A DNA stretch of 47,786 bases from an uncultured Eubacteriales bacterium (GCA_900315315.1 OMYT01000027.1:1-47786); one strand, 5' to 3'. Positions 7,810-16,313 are shown, counted from the first letter of the stretch. Numbers and translations: made by a program. Notes: generated by a model from the letters alone, not told the origin.

Positions 7810-8646
7810 ATGGAATGGAATATAGTAGCCGATTCAAGCTGTGATCTGTTTGAGCTGGAGAATCGCTACGCAGATATATCGTTTTCAACCATCCCGTTTG
7901 TGATCAGCGTGGATGAGAAAGACTATGTTGACGATGAAACGCTGAACACATCACAGATGGTCAGCACAATGGAGGAAAGCAAAAAAGCAAGCCATACGGC
8001 CTGCCCGTCTCCGGAAGCCTGGTATGAGCAGTTTGAAAAGCCGGGATACACAATTGCCATCACCATATCAAGCAGCCTGTCCGGCAGCTACAACAGTGCG
8101 AGCACGGCCATGAACATGATTAAGGAGACATATCCCGATAAAAAGATTGCCTTGATTGATTCCCGGTCAACCGGTCCGGAAATGATCATGATTATCCGGA
8201 AAATCTGTAAACTGGTTGATTCGGGAGCCGACTTTGATACGGTGGCTGCTGGCGCAGATGAGTATGCAAAGCGTACGCACATTGTGTTTGCGCTGTCATC
8301 GTTCGGCAATCTGATCAAAAACGGACGGATGAGCCGGTTTGCCGGCTTCCTGGCCGGGAAGCTCCATCTCTGGGGCATCGGAATCGGAAGCGAAGAAGGA
8401 ACCATCCAGGTGAAGCAGAGAGCCCGGGGGAAAAAGATGGCGGTGGAAGCGATTATCGAAGACATCAGGGAACGCAGAAAGAACCCCGGTGAAATCGTCA
8501 TCAGCCATTGCCAGAACCCGGAACTCGCGAAAACCCTGAAGGAGTCCATCGAAAACATATGGCATGATGCGCAGGTCACCGTTGTACCGACAAGAGGCCT
8601 TTGCAGCTACTATGCCGAACGGGGCGGGCTGATAGTGGCTTACTGA
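7810..8646 (+). CDS. DegV family fatty-acid-binding protein
   Basis: The start at 7810 is chosen for AGAGGAA 9-15 nt upstream; an in-frame ATG at 7774 lacks a good site and adds a charged, non-family extension. The 278-residue protein opens with the DegV hallmark NIVADSSCDL and has the central SSSLSGSYNSA motif, whose Ser/Thr residues hold a fatty-acid carboxylate in FakB proteins. DegV/FakB proteins present fatty acids to the FakA kinase for phospholipid synthesis; no FakA gene is near. It stands alone between a structured gene-poor region and a replication-type ATPase, with its own promoter and terminator. Which lipid it binds is unknown. Confidence 0.92.
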   Translation: MEWNIVADSSCDLFELENRYADISFSTIPFVISVDEKDYVDDETLNTSQMVSTMEESKKASHTACPSPEAWYEQFEKPGYTIAITISSSLSGSYNSASTAMNMIKETYPDKKIALIDSRSTGPEMIMIIRKICKLVDSGADFDTVAAGADEYAKRTHIVFALSSFGNLIKNGRMSRFAGFLAGKLHLWGIGIGSEEGTIQVKQRARGKKMAVEAIIEDIRERRKNPGEIVISHCQNPELAKTLKESIENIWHDAQVTVVPTRGLCSYYAERGGLIVAY

Positions 8647-8670
8647 TTACGATAAAATGAATACTTGCAG

Positions 8671-8699
8671 GCGCAGTCTGACAGCAGGCTGCGTCTTTT
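8671..8699 (+). terminator. Terminator after the DegV gene
   Basis: GCGCAG-T-CTG pairs with CAG-G-CTGCGT around a 4-nt loop, followed by CTTTTC. The stem is imperfect, so it is probable only. Confidence 0.6.
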
Positions 8700-8884
8700 C
8701 GCGATGTCACTTTTTTGTAACATCGAAAGGGTAAAATGAGTATGTGGGAAAGTGCGCCGGAAAATGGGGTGCATTTGCAATGTGCCCGGACGGAAAATAA
8801 GGACGCCGGTGATAAATTGCAAAAGTAAACCTGCAGTCCGGCAATGGATATCATGGAAAACAGCAACAGAACGGAGGGATCGGG

Positions 8885-9895
8885 ATGATTGTCGGAAAAA
8901 CTGCTGTGGGCGTTGAGACAAAAGAGATTGAATGGCTTTGGAAGCCGTTTATCGCCTTTGGGAAGGTTACGATGATCCAGGGTGATACGGGCGTGGGCAA
9001 GACCAGCCTGATGGTCAAGATTGTGGCGGACTGCACAAACGGGCTGAAGCCGCCGACGCAGTTCCACGGACGGCTGCAGGCCCAGGAGAAGGGTGAACCG
9101 CTGACAACGTTCTATGTGACAACCGAGAACGGAATCGAGGACACGTTGATCCCGATGTTCGACCTGTACGGCGGGGACAGGGAACACCTGTATTACCAGG
9201 ATGAGGACGAAGGGCACTTTGTGCTGAACGGGGAGGAGATCCGGGCGGTTGTCAGGCAGTTCGGCGCAAAACTGATCGTGATCGATCCGTGGCAGGAGTT
9301 TCTGGATGATATATCGTCCACAAGCAATGAGAAAGTGCGGGCGATGATCCGCAACGTGCAGAGGGTGGCGGAGGAAACCGGCGCGGCGGTTGTGCTGTGC
9401 GGGAATTTTACCAAGGCCCGGGCAGGATCGGACCTGAACAAGGGACTGGGCGGGGCGGAACTGACGAACACGCTGCGGAGCCTGCTGACGGTACGGGAAG
9501 ATCCGTATGAGAACAGCCATATCCGCATCCTGAAAACGACGAAGATGAGCTTTATCGGGAAAGAAATGTCGCCGGTGGGGCTGAAGCAGGAGGAGGATTA
9601 TACCGTCTCGTATATTCAATGGCTGGACTATAAGGAGGAACAGGAGGAAAGGCTTACGAGGGAAAAGAAGAATAAGATCAACAGTGAAACGAGAAAGAGC
9701 CGAATGGATGTGGCTTGTGATTTCCTGCTTGAAGCATTGGATGACGGACCAGTCAACAGTAAAGTGTTGATTGAAAAAGCCAAATTGAAGGGAATTGCAC
9801 CGGCTACATTGAACAGGGCTAAAATTCGGGTTGGAGTTTACTGCAAACAACAATCTGACAAATCAAGCTTATGGAAACTTGGAGAATGGGATTGA
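8885..9895 (+). CDS. RepA-like AAA ATPase (AAA_25 type)
   Basis: This 336-residue protein is a RecA-fold ATPase of the plasmid/phage RepA type. Walker A is QGDTGVGKTSL (about residues 32-42), Walker B is KLIVIDPW (about 131), and a sensor-like VVLCGNF follows. The C-terminal 100 residues after a Lys/Glu linker look like a winged-helix or primase-adaptor region. These proteins are hexameric helicases of plasmids and integrative elements, or are carried by their remnants. The site GGAGGG lies 8 nt before the ATG. A 14-codon ORF (8844-8888) overlaps the start as ATGA. No integrase, mobilisation or phage structural gene is adjacent, so this may be a relic, but it is followed by iteron-like repeats. 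Confidence 0.8.
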   Translation: MIVGKTAVGVETKEIEWLWKPFIAFGKVTMIQGDTGVGKTSLMVKIVADCTNGLKPPTQFHGRLQAQEKGEPLTTFYVTTENGIEDTLIPMFDLYGGDREHLYYQDEDEGHFVLNGEEIRAVVRQFGAKLIVIDPWQEFLDDISSTSNEKVRAMIRNVQRVAEETGAAVVLCGNFTKARAGSDLNKGLGGAELTNTLRSLLTVREDPYENSHIRILKTTKMSFIGKEMSPVGLKQEEDYTVSYIQWLDYKEEQEERLTREKKNKINSETRKSRMDVACDFLLEALDDGPVNSKVLIEKAKLKGIAPATLNRAKIRVGVYCKQQSDKSSLWKLGEWD

Positions 9896-9896
9896 T

Positions 9897-9924
9897 CATT
9901 TTATCATGAAAAACTGATAAAATG
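9897..9924 (+). terminator. Hairpin after the ATPase gene
   Basis: CATTTTATCA pairs perfectly with TGATAAAATG around an 8-nt loop, directly after the stop codon. It is AT-rich and without a clear U tract, so it may be a terminator or a binding site. Confidence 0.45.
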
Positions 9925-9971
9925 ATAAAACGACATGGTATGAAGTTCGTACAAATTGGCACCCGAACCGT

Positions 9972-10267
9972 GAACACTAAAACACTCGAACACTCGAATA
10001 ATCAAACACTCGAAGGGCCTTAAACGGTTATAAAATAAGGGATTGGATCGATTGCTTCCAGACACTTATGGATTTCCTAAAGAACACTAAAACAGAAAAA
10101 ACACTCGATTGGTACGGACAAATAAAAGTGCCACTAAGAGGTAGCACACTGCGATCGCTGTTACCAAAGCCGCTTACGCGCCTTTGACAGCTGTAGCATG
10201 GGAAGCATGAGCCGTGCTGAAGCACGGATGCTTCCTCAACACTCTAACACACTAACACACTAACAGT
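9972..10267 (+). repeat. Octamer iteron-like repeats in three clusters
   Basis: This 490-nt gene-free stretch holds 8-bp units in register. At 9972-10012: AACACTAA, AACACTCG, AACACTCG, AATAATCA, AACACTCG. At 10083-10110: AACACTAA again and AACACTCG. At 10238-10267: AACACTCT, AACACACT, AACACACT, AACAGTG. Lying just after a RepA-like gene they resemble iterons or initiator boxes of a replication origin. The unit is shorter than typical iterons. Confidence 0.65.
10201..10235 (+). other. Long hairpin between repeat clusters
   Basis: GGAAGCA pairs with TGCTTCC on the outside, and CCGTGCT with AGCACGG on the inside, separated by a short asymmetric bulge. It stands just before the third octamer cluster and could be part of an origin or an RNA element. 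Confidence 0.7.
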
Positions 10268-10313
10268 GCCTTCGGGCAAAAGGGTTTCTGTGTGAATTGC
10301 GGAAACTTCAGCT

Positions 10314-10342
10314 TTGACAAGCAATCCGAAGTGTGATAGGAT
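10314..10342 (+). promoter_or_regulatory. Promoter of the 10388 gene
   Basis: TTGACA (10314-10319), a 17-nt spacer and TAGGAT (10337-10342) make a good sigma-A-type promoter about 45 nt before the start codon. Confidence 0.7.
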
Positions 10343-10387
10343 TTTTCTATAACTGAAGGGTTTTATAATAAGAAAGGGGAATCGCCC

Positions 10388-10798
10388 ATGTTCAATCATA
10401 TCGGACGGAAACTAAAGGCTCTTGCTGCGGCCTGGGGGGTTATCGGTATTGCCGGATCTATCGCGGCAGGGGTACTGCTCTATCTGGGAAAAACACTGGA
10501 CCTTGTGTGGTGTATCGTGATCGGCGTCGGCGGAATTTTGCTGACACTGGTCGGGATGATGGTGATATACGGAATCGGCGATACGCATGTGAAGCTTGAA
10601 CGCCTGGAAGACAAGCTGATCCCGAAGCCCAACTATGCCAGTTATCTGAATGATAACCAGGCGCTGCGGGGAATGTGCGAGATCTGCGGGAAAACGACGG
10701 ATCTGATCAACGCCAAGATTGTGGACCAGTTCGGCACCAGGTACAGGAAGGTCTGCAAGGAATGCTACGCGATCAATAATTGTCAGCCGAATGACTAA
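10388..10798 (+). CDS. Small membrane protein with C-terminal zinc-ribbon-like motif
   Basis: I do not recognise the family. The 136-residue protein has two predicted membrane helices (about 16-35 and 39-62) and a cytoplasmic tail with CEIC (near 97) and CKEC (near 125), a CxxC-x(n)-CxxC pair expected to bind zinc. AAGGGGA precedes the ATG, and a clear promoter lies upstream. It stands between the iteron-like region and a LysR gene and is followed at once by a short-form dispersed repeat. It may be cargo of the same mobile remnant. Confidence 0.75.
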   Translation: MFNHIGRKLKALAAAWGVIGIAGSIAAGVLLYLGKTLDLVWCIVIGVGGILLTLVGMMVIYGIGDTHVKLERLEDKLIPKPNYASYLNDNQALRGMCEICGKTTDLINAKIVDQFGTRYRKVCKECYAINNCQPND

Positions 10799-10801
10799 AG
10801 A

Positions 10802-10838
10802 TAGGGGGCTTTCCGATCGCCCCCTAAAACCCCTTCGG
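10802..10838 (+). repeat. Dispersed structured repeat, short form (copy B)
   Basis: TAGGGGG pairs with CCCCCTA around the loop CTTTCCGATCG, then AAA and the tail CCCCTTCGG. It lies 4 nt after the stop codon of the zinc-ribbon gene. Confidence 0.85.
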
Positions 10839-10859
10839 CCCAAATACTTCTATTTTGGG
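10839..10859 (+). terminator. Weak hairpin after copy B
   Basis: CCCAAA pairs with TTTGGG around a 9-nt loop, followed by GGAAAGTTTTTG. It may complete termination together with copy B. Confidence 0.4.
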
Positions 10860-10882
10860 GAAAGTTTTTGTAATGAGATAAA

Positions 10883-11803
10883 ATGACGATAACGCAATTA
10901 AAGTATATTATTACGATCTCGGAGAATGGATCTTTGAACAAGGCTGCGGAAGTACTGTTTGTTTCGCAGCCTTCCTTGACGAGCGCCGTACGCGAGCTGG
11001 AAAAGGAACTGGGGATCACCCTGCTGAACCGCGGCGGAAAAGGCGTAACGCTGACAAACGACGGGGCGGAGTTCCTGCAGTACGCGAGGCAGGTGGTTGC
11101 CCAGTATGAGCGGCTGCTGGAGAAATACGGCAAGGGCGGAACGCTTCGGAAGAAATTCGGCATCAGCACACAGCATTATTCCTTTGCAGTGAAAAGCTTT
11201 GTGGAGATGGTGAAACAGTTCGACACGGATGAATATGAGTTTGCCATCCGGGAGACAAAGACCGCCGACGTAATCGAAGACGTGACGACGGGAAAGAGCG
11301 AGGTCGGCATTCTCTATCTGAGCGATTTCAACAGGAAAGCCATCGGGAAGTTCCTGAAATCGAACCAGCTGGAATTCCATTCCCTGATCCAGTGCGAGCC
11401 CTACGTTTACCTGTGGAAGGGTCATCCGCTGGCAAAGCAGAAGAGCATCCGCCTGACGGAACTGCGGGATTATCCCTGCCTGAGCTTTGAACAGGGGGTC
11501 AGCGGAAACTTCTATTTTGCTGAAGAAATCCTGAGCACCTACGACTATATCCGTACGATCAAGGCAACGGACCGGGCAACGATGCTGAACCTGATGGTCG
11601 GCCTGAACGGCTATACGCTGTGCAGCGGGATCATCTGCGAGGAACTGAACGGACCGGACTATGTAGCTATTGCTTTTGAAGCCGAAGAGGAAGAGATCGC
11701 GGCCGGCAGAATGGAGATCGGGTATATTGTGAAGGCGAATATGCTCCTCAGCAAACTGGCGGAGCAGTACATTATGGAACTGAAAAGATACCTGAAAGTA
11801 TAA
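10883..11803 (+). CDS. LysR family transcriptional regulator
   Basis: Residues 1-60 are the LysR winged HTH (TQLKYIITISENGSLNKAAE, then VSQPSLTSAVRELEKELG and LLNRGGKGVTLT). Residues 90-300 are the two-lobed effector-binding domain, of the CysB/CynR-like length (306 in all). It should bind a small anionic or aromatic effector and control a nearby gene. No divergent partner is present: the upstream gene runs the same way, so its target is not obvious; the promoter-driven small ORF downstream is a candidate. Unusually, no clear ribosome site precedes the ATG. Confidence 0.93.
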   Translation: MTITQLKYIITISENGSLNKAAEVLFVSQPSLTSAVRELEKELGITLLNRGGKGVTLTNDGAEFLQYARQVVAQYERLLEKYGKGGTLRKKFGISTQHYSFAVKSFVEMVKQFDTDEYEFAIRETKTADVIEDVTTGKSEVGILYLSDFNRKAIGKFLKSNQLEFHSLIQCEPYVYLWKGHPLAKQKSIRLTELRDYPCLSFEQGVSGNFYFAEEILSTYDYIRTIKATDRATMLNLMVGLNGYTLCSGIICEELNGPDYVAIAFEAEEEEIAAGRMEIGYIVKANMLLSKLAEQYIMELKRYLKV

Positions 11804-11813
11804 AACCTTGGTA

Positions 11814-11843
11814 TTGACTTTTTTGACGGGGGAAAGGTATAAT
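11814..11843 (+). promoter_or_regulatory. Strong sigma-A promoter after the LysR gene
   Basis: TTGACT (11814-11819), an 18-nt spacer and TATAAT (11838-11843). It drives the small ORF at 11885 and perhaps mgtE. Confidence 0.75.
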
Positions 11844-11884
11844 CTCTTTTGGTTCAAAAATAAACATAACAAGGAGGGAATGTC

Positions 11885-11971
11885 ATGGACGCTGGGAGTA
11901 GCAGCGGCATAACGGTTGGGCGAAGACCGCGGGTGCCGGATGCCGTGGCATTCCGGTTCCGCGTGAAATAA
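11885..11971 (+). CDS. 28-codon small ORF, possible leader peptide or small protein
   Basis: I do not recognise this peptide. It reads MDAGSSSGITVGRRP and continues to 28 residues, basic and without Cys or a membrane helix. It has a near-perfect ribosome site AAGGAGGG (11871-11878, 6 nt spacing) and its own promoter 42 nt upstream, better signals than many full genes here. About 210 nt separate it from mgtE, and two dispersed repeats lie between. It could be a small protein, a leader peptide controlling mgtE, or the 5' stub of a lost gene. Confidence 0.5.
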   Translation: MDAGSSSGITVGRRPRVPDAVAFRFRVK

Positions 11972-12010
11972 GACATTGCCTGCCGCTATGTCATATATTC
12001 ACTAACCATA

Positions 12011-12048
12011 TTGGGGGGCTTTCCGATCGCCCCCCAAGCCCCCTTCGG
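12011..12048 (+). repeat. Dispersed structured repeat, short form (copy C1)
   Basis: TTGGGGGG pairs with CCCCCCAA (8 bp) around CTTTCCGATCG, followed by GCCCCCTTCGGA. The loop TCCGA is complementary to the tail TCGGA. It lies in the leader of mgtE. Confidence 0.85.
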
Positions 12049-12054
12049 ATACCT

Positions 12055-12112
12055 GGTGGGTTTCCGATCTTTCTGGGCTGCTGGGCACAACGAACCCCCA
12101 AGCCCCTTCGGG
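12055..12112 (+). repeat. Dispersed repeat, shortened long form (copy C2)
   Basis: The unit begins GGTGGGTTTCCGATCTTTCT, follows the long form up to the GGGCTGC segment, then jumps to ACGAACCCCCAAGCCCC and TTCGG. The middle and inner hairpins are missing, so it looks like a deletion derivative placed in tandem with C1. Confidence 0.7.
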
Positions 12113-12181
12113 CGACATATGGTTATTGAGTATTTATGCTTCTGGCAACTGACCATTCTAACCAAATGGGAGGGAGCAAGC

Positions 12182-13558
12182 ATGGCGGATCATTCTGTCA
12201 CGGTTGAAAACACTTTACAGACTCTGCTTTCAGAAAAGAAATATTCCACGATCCGGGATATCCTCGTTACGATGAATCCCGCGGATATCGCTGCGGTTTT
12301 TTCCGGGGTTGAACCGGAAAAGATTCCGCTGCTTTTCCGGCTGCTGCCGAAGGAACTGGCGGCGGAGAGCTTCGTGGAAATGGAGAGCGAGGAGCAGGAA
12401 ACGCTGATCAAGGGCATCAGCGACAGCGAACTGCGCCAGGTCATGGACGAGCTGTATGTGGACGACGCGGTGGACATCGTCGAAGAGATGCCCGCGAACG
12501 TGGTACAGCGGATTCTGGCCCAGAGCGCGCCGGAGATGCGCAAGGAGATCAACGAGATCCTGCAGTATCCGGAAAATTCCGCCGGCAGCGTGATGACGAC
12601 GGAATACGTGAAACTGAGCCCGGACATGACGGTGGGGGACGCGATCCTGCGGATCCGCCGGACGGGCGTGGACAAGGAAACCATCTATACGTGCTATGTG
12701 CTGCAGAACCGGAAACTGGTGGGCACAGTCAGCGTGAAGAACCTGCTGCTGGCCCCGAACGATCTGATAACGATCGACAGCATCATGGACAGCAACCTGA
12801 TCACCGTGACCACGCATACCGACCAGGAAGAAGTGGCCCGGATGATGAGCAAGTACAACCTGCTGGCGATTCCCGTGGTGGACGGGGACGACCGGATGGT
12901 CGGTATCGTCACATTCGACGACGCTTTCGACGTTATGGAAGACGAGACCACCGAGGACATGGAAATCATGGCCGGTATGACGCCGAGCGACAAGACCTAT
13001 CTGCGGTCCTCGCCGTTTGACCTGTTCAAGCACCGGATTCCGTGGCTGGCCCTGCTGATGGTTTCCGCGACGTTTACGGGACTGATCATTTCGAACTTCG
13101 AGCACAAGCTGGAAGCGATGGTGTGCCTGACGGCCTTCATCCCGATGCTGATGGACACCGGCGGCAACAGCGGAAGCCAGAGCAGCGTGACGGTGATCCG
13201 TGCGATTTCGCTGGGCGAGCTGGAATTCAGGGATCTGGGCAAGGTGATCTGGAAGGAGATCCGGACCGCGGTGCTGTGCGGCGTGGTGCTGAGCATCCTG
13301 TGCTTTGCGAAGATCCTGCTGGTGGACAAGATGCTGCTGCAGACCGAGGGCGTGGACGTGATGGTGGCGCTGGCGGTTTGCCTGACGATGGCGGTGACGG
13401 TACTTTGCGCGAAGGTTGTTGGTTGTACTTTGCCGATGCTGGCGAAGAAGCTGGGATTTGACCCGGCGGTGATGGCGAGTCCGTTTATTACGACTATCGT
13501 GGATGCGCTGAGCTTGCTGGTCTATTTCGGAATAGCCACAGCCCTCCTCAAATTATGA
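12182..13558 (+). CDS. mgtE: MgtE-type magnesium transporter
   Basis: The start at 12182 is set by GGGAGGGAGC upstream; the frame is open further up through the repeats, but that part is not protein-like. The order of domains is that of MgtE: an acidic helical N domain (about 5-130), a CBS pair (about 135-255), a plug-like linker, and five membrane helices from about 283 to 458. MDTGGNSGSQSS near residue 320-335 matches the conserved pore-region Gly/Ser motif. MgtE is a homodimeric Mg2+ channel gated by cytosolic Mg2+. Its stop overlaps the next start as ATGA, so the flippase is co-translated. Mg2+ regulation by a riboswitch was not seen. Confidence 0.95.
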   Translation: MADHSVTVENTLQTLLSEKKYSTIRDILVTMNPADIAAVFSGVEPEKIPLLFRLLPKELAAESFVEMESEEQETLIKGISDSELRQVMDELYVDDAVDIVEEMPANVVQRILAQSAPEMRKEINEILQYPENSAGSVMTTEYVKLSPDMTVGDAILRIRRTGVDKETIYTCYVLQNRKLVGTVSVKNLLLAPNDLITIDSIMDSNLITVTTHTDQEEVARMMSKYNLLAIPVVDGDDRMVGIVTFDDAFDVMEDETTEDMEIMAGMTPSDKTYLRSSPFDLFKHRIPWLALLMVSATFTGLIISNFEHKLEAMVCLTAFIPMLMDTGGNSGSQSSVTVIRAISLGELEFRDLGKVIWKEIRTAVLCGVVLSILCFAKILLVDKMLLQTEGVDVMVALAVCLTMAVTVLCAKVVGCTLPMLAKKLGFDPAVMASPFITTIVDALSLLVYFGIATALLKL

Positions 13559-14973
13559 GTACTAAGAAGAACGCGGCTTACAATGTGGCTTACCGGCTGT
13601 TTTCGGTGCTGCTGCCGCTGATCACGGCGCCCTATCTGAGCCGGACGGTCGGAACCTACGGCGTCGGCCTGTATTCCAAGGCGTGGAGCATCAGCTACAT
13701 CTTTTGCCTGATCGGGATGCTCGGGCTGAACGATTACGGCGTGCGGACGATCGCGCAGGCCCGGGATGACCGGAAGGAACTCGACAGGACCTTCAGCGAG
13801 ATCTGGCAGATGCAGCTGCTGGTGGCAGGCATCACGCTGATCTTCTGGTTCGGATATGTATTCCTGGTTGCCGGAGAGGAGAAGGTGCTGGCCCTTCATC
13901 TGACGATGATGAGCGTCAGCTGCCTGGTCAGCTTCGACTGGTGCCTGATGGGGCTGGATATCTTCAAGCCCATCGCCCTGCGGAACACTTTTGTGAAGAC
14001 TGCCGCGGCGGTGTGCGTATTCATCTTTGTTAAAAACGAAAACGACCTGTGGATCTACGCTTTCGTGTGGAGCCTGGCGACGCTGCTGGGGAATTTGAGC
14101 TGCGCCGTGACGCTGAAGGGAAGGGTGACCTATTACCGGGTGCCGATGCGGGACAGCCTGAAGCATCTGCGGCCCTGCGCGGTGCTGTTTATTTCGGTAA
14201 TGGCGGTGAACATCTACCGGACGATGGACAAGGTGATGGTCAGTGCGATTGCAGGGCTGGACCAGAACGGCCTGTACGAAAACGCGGAGAAGATTATCTA
14301 CTGCCTGAGCGGGTTTATCCTGGCGATCGGAACGGTGATGATGCCGAAGATCTCCAACTGGCAGAAGCGGGGAGAGACGGAGAAGATCGCCCGGAATATC
14401 GACAAGAGCATGGACCTGGTGATCTGCATGGTGAGCGCGATGGCTTTCGGCGTGGCCGCGGTGGCAGACCGGTTTGCCCCGCTGTTTTACGGGGAGGATT
14501 TCCGGTATTCCGGAACGCTGATGGCGCCGCTGGGATTCAGCCTGATCATGATCGGATTCGCGAACGTGATCCGGACGCAGGTGGTGCTGCCGCAGAAGCG
14601 GGACACGATTTTCGTGAAGAGCGTGTGCTGCGGGGCGGTGGTGAACCTGATCGTCAATGCGCTGCTGATTCCGTCCATGAAGAGCATGGGCGCGGTGGTC
14701 GGGACGCTGCTGGCTGAGCTGACGGTGCCGGTGGTGCAGTTTATTATCCTGCGGAAGGAGCTGCCGTATAAGACCTATATCAGCTATGTGGGGATCTACG
14801 CGGTGATCGGTGGGATCATGCTGGTATGCGTGAGGCTGGTGGCGAAGTGGCTGCCGGCGGAAACATGGGTGAATTTAGGGATTATGACGGCGACGGGGAT
14901 CGCGGTTTACGGGGCGCTGTGTCTGGTATATTGGAAGGTTTGTCATAAGGGGATCATGAGAATAAGGAATTAA
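13555..14973 (+). CDS. Polysaccharide/lipid-linked oligosaccharide flippase (MOP superfamily)
   Basis: This is a 472-residue membrane protein with about 12-14 predicted helices. The N-terminus (NAAYNVAYRLFSVLLPLITA, then PYLSRTVGTYGVG) is the signature of Wzx/RfbX-type flippases. It should move undecaprenyl-linked sugar units across the membrane for cell-wall or capsular polymers. Its ATG overlaps the mgtE stop codon by 4 nt. No glycosyltransferases are beside it, which is unusual for a Wzx gene; an LCP ligase-type gene lies convergently next door, so both may serve wall polymer assembly. Confidence 0.9.
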   Translation: MSTKKNAAYNVAYRLFSVLLPLITAPYLSRTVGTYGVGLYSKAWSISYIFCLIGMLGLNDYGVRTIAQARDDRKELDRTFSEIWQMQLLVAGITLIFWFGYVFLVAGEEKVLALHLTMMSVSCLVSFDWCLMGLDIFKPIALRNTFVKTAAAVCVFIFVKNENDLWIYAFVWSLATLLGNLSCAVTLKGRVTYYRVPMRDSLKHLRPCAVLFISVMAVNIYRTMDKVMVSAIAGLDQNGLYENAEKIIYCLSGFILAIGTVMMPKISNWQKRGETEKIARNIDKSMDLVICMVSAMAFGVAAVADRFAPLFYGEDFRYSGTLMAPLGFSLIMIGFANVIRTQVVLPQKRDTIFVKSVCCGAVVNLIVNALLIPSMKSMGAVVGTLLAELTVPVVQFIILRKELPYKTYISYVGIYAVIGGIMLVCVRLVAKWLPAETWVNLGIMTATGIAVYGALCLVYWKVCHKGIMRIRN

Positions 14974-14977
14974 AAAA

Positions 14978-15007
14978 ACAGGCGCGGTTCGTGTGAACTG
15001 CGCCTGT
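14978..15007. terminator. Bidirectional terminator between flippase and LCP genes
   Basis: ACAGGCGC-GGTTC pairs with GAACT-GCGCCTGT around a 4-nt loop. Seven A residues on the left serve as the U tract for the minus-strand gene. Confidence 0.8.
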
Positions 15008-15023
15008 TGTGTATTAGGGGAGG

Positions 15024-16256
15024 TCAAGGATTGCTGGCAGGATAATATTTGCCGTAGATGAATTCGTGGAGGGCTTCGACGTTCTTCTGGAAGTTGCCGT
15101 TTTTGCGGCTCATGAAGATCTTGCCGGAGTCGTTGTCGTAGGACCAGGTCTTATCCCCGGTTTCGGCATCGCCCATGGGGATGCGGAACTGCTCGATGAG
15201 GGTATCGGAAGATCCCAGTTTATCGGTGATACCGCTGCGGAGCACCTTCAGGATCAGATCGAGAATGGTATCGATATTCATGTTGGAATTGACATATTCG
15301 ATCGCCGTGCCAGCCAGATCAAGGATATCCATGGCATCCATCTTCAGAACCTTCTGCAGGAGCAGATCCAGGAGGTGACGGGCGCGCTCGGTCCGCTTCC
15401 AGTCGCCGCCCATATCATACTTGCTGGAAAGGGATTTGCGCAGGCGGGCATACATCAGGGCCTGGATGCCGTCCAGGTGCTGAACGCCGTCCCGGACTTC
15501 CAGGGCCTGACGCTTCTCTCCCTTGGCGAGGGTATCATAGGTGCGGGCGATCTTCTTTCCGTTCTTCTTCAGATAATAATTGATATTCCAGGCTTCACCC
15601 TTGGTCAGGTCCACATCCACGCCGCCGAGGGCATCCACGATCGCCGCCACGCCGTGGAAGTTGATGGTGACATAATAGGGGATGTTCATCTCGAAGTTAT
15701 AGTTGACGGTGGCCAGGGAACGCTCGGGATTATCGTGGAAGATGTTCTTTTCATCATAGGAAGAATAGGATTCGTTGATGGCGCTGTTCTTCCCGGTGAA
15801 AGGGTTCGTGACCAGGGTGTCACGGAGAATGGAGGACAGCTTGATGGAGCCGTTGTCCAGATTGTAGGAAAGAATCATCTGGACATCCGCACGCTTGATA
15901 TCCTTGTCGACCAGCTCCGCCTCGCGGGTGTCCACGCCCAGCAGGAGGATATTGATGACGTTATCCGGCAGGTTGGAGTTGATATACAGGTTATCGACCG
16001 CCAGATTGGTCGGGACATAGTCCTTTGATTCCAGTGAACCGGCCAGTTCCTGTTTCTGCTCCTCGGAGAGGACATCGCCTGCTCCGAGATTCTGCCCGGC
16101 CGTTTCCTCATCGCCGGTGTCCAGGTCGGCCTCGGTGTTATCCAGGTCAACATCCTCATAGAGTTCTTCGATATCCAGGTCCCCTTCTTCCGCAAAGGCG
16201 AAAACGGGCAGGAGCAGGCACAGGACCAGGAGCAGGGACAGAGCTTTCTTCATCAT
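15024..16256 (-). CDS. LytR-CpsA-Psr (LCP) family protein
   Basis: A signal peptide or anchor (1-23) is followed by an acidic low-complexity segment (24-60), then the LCP domain (about 95-300). ILLLGVDTRE opens the domain, the phosphate-binding Asp/Arg motif is RADVQMILSYNLDN plus SILRDTLV, and LMYARLRKSLSSKYDMGGDW with RTERARHLL closes it. LCP enzymes transfer lipid-linked glycopolymers to peptidoglycan on the outer face of the membrane. The acidic N-terminal linker is unusual. The C-terminal 100 residues contain a helical region and KTWSYDNDSGKI. It sits 57 nt after the HD gene on the same strand. Confidence 0.92.
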   Translation of the reverse strand: MMKKALSLLLVLCLLLPVFAFAEEGDLDIEELYEDVDLDNTEADLDTGDEETAGQNLGAGDVLSEEQKQELAGSLESKDYVPTNLAVDNLYINSNLPDNVINILLLGVDTREAELVDKDIKRADVQMILSYNLDNGSIKLSSILRDTLVTNPFTGKNSAINESYSSYDEKNIFHDNPERSLATVNYNFEMNIPYYVTINFHGVAAIVDALGGVDVDLTKGEAWNINYYLKKNGKKIARTYDTLAKGEKRQALEVRDGVQHLDGIQALMYARLRKSLSSKYDMGGDWKRTERARHLLDLLLQKVLKMDAMDILDLAGTAIEYVNSNMNIDTILDLILKVLRSGITDKLGSSDTLIEQFRIPMGDAETGDKTWSYDNDSGKIFMSRKNGNFQKNVEALHEFIYGKYYPASNP

Positions 16257-16313
16257 AACAGAGGCCTCCTTGTGAGAGTTAAGAGTGAAGAGTGGAGAGT
16301 GGAGATCCTTCGA

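Noticed and set aside
9972-10267. CRISPR array among the octamer repeats
   Set aside because: Units are only 8 bp, lie head to tail without spacers, and are AT-rich with A/C bias; an iteron-like role fits better.
11844-12181. M-box (Mg2+) riboswitch before mgtE
   Set aside because: I could not recognise the conserved M-box core; the leader holds a small ORF and two dispersed repeats.
16257-16313. Short purine-rich repeats (GAGTGGAGA, GAAGAGTGG) between the LCP and HD genes
   Set aside because: Simple low-complexity spacer; no hairpin or promoter was seen.
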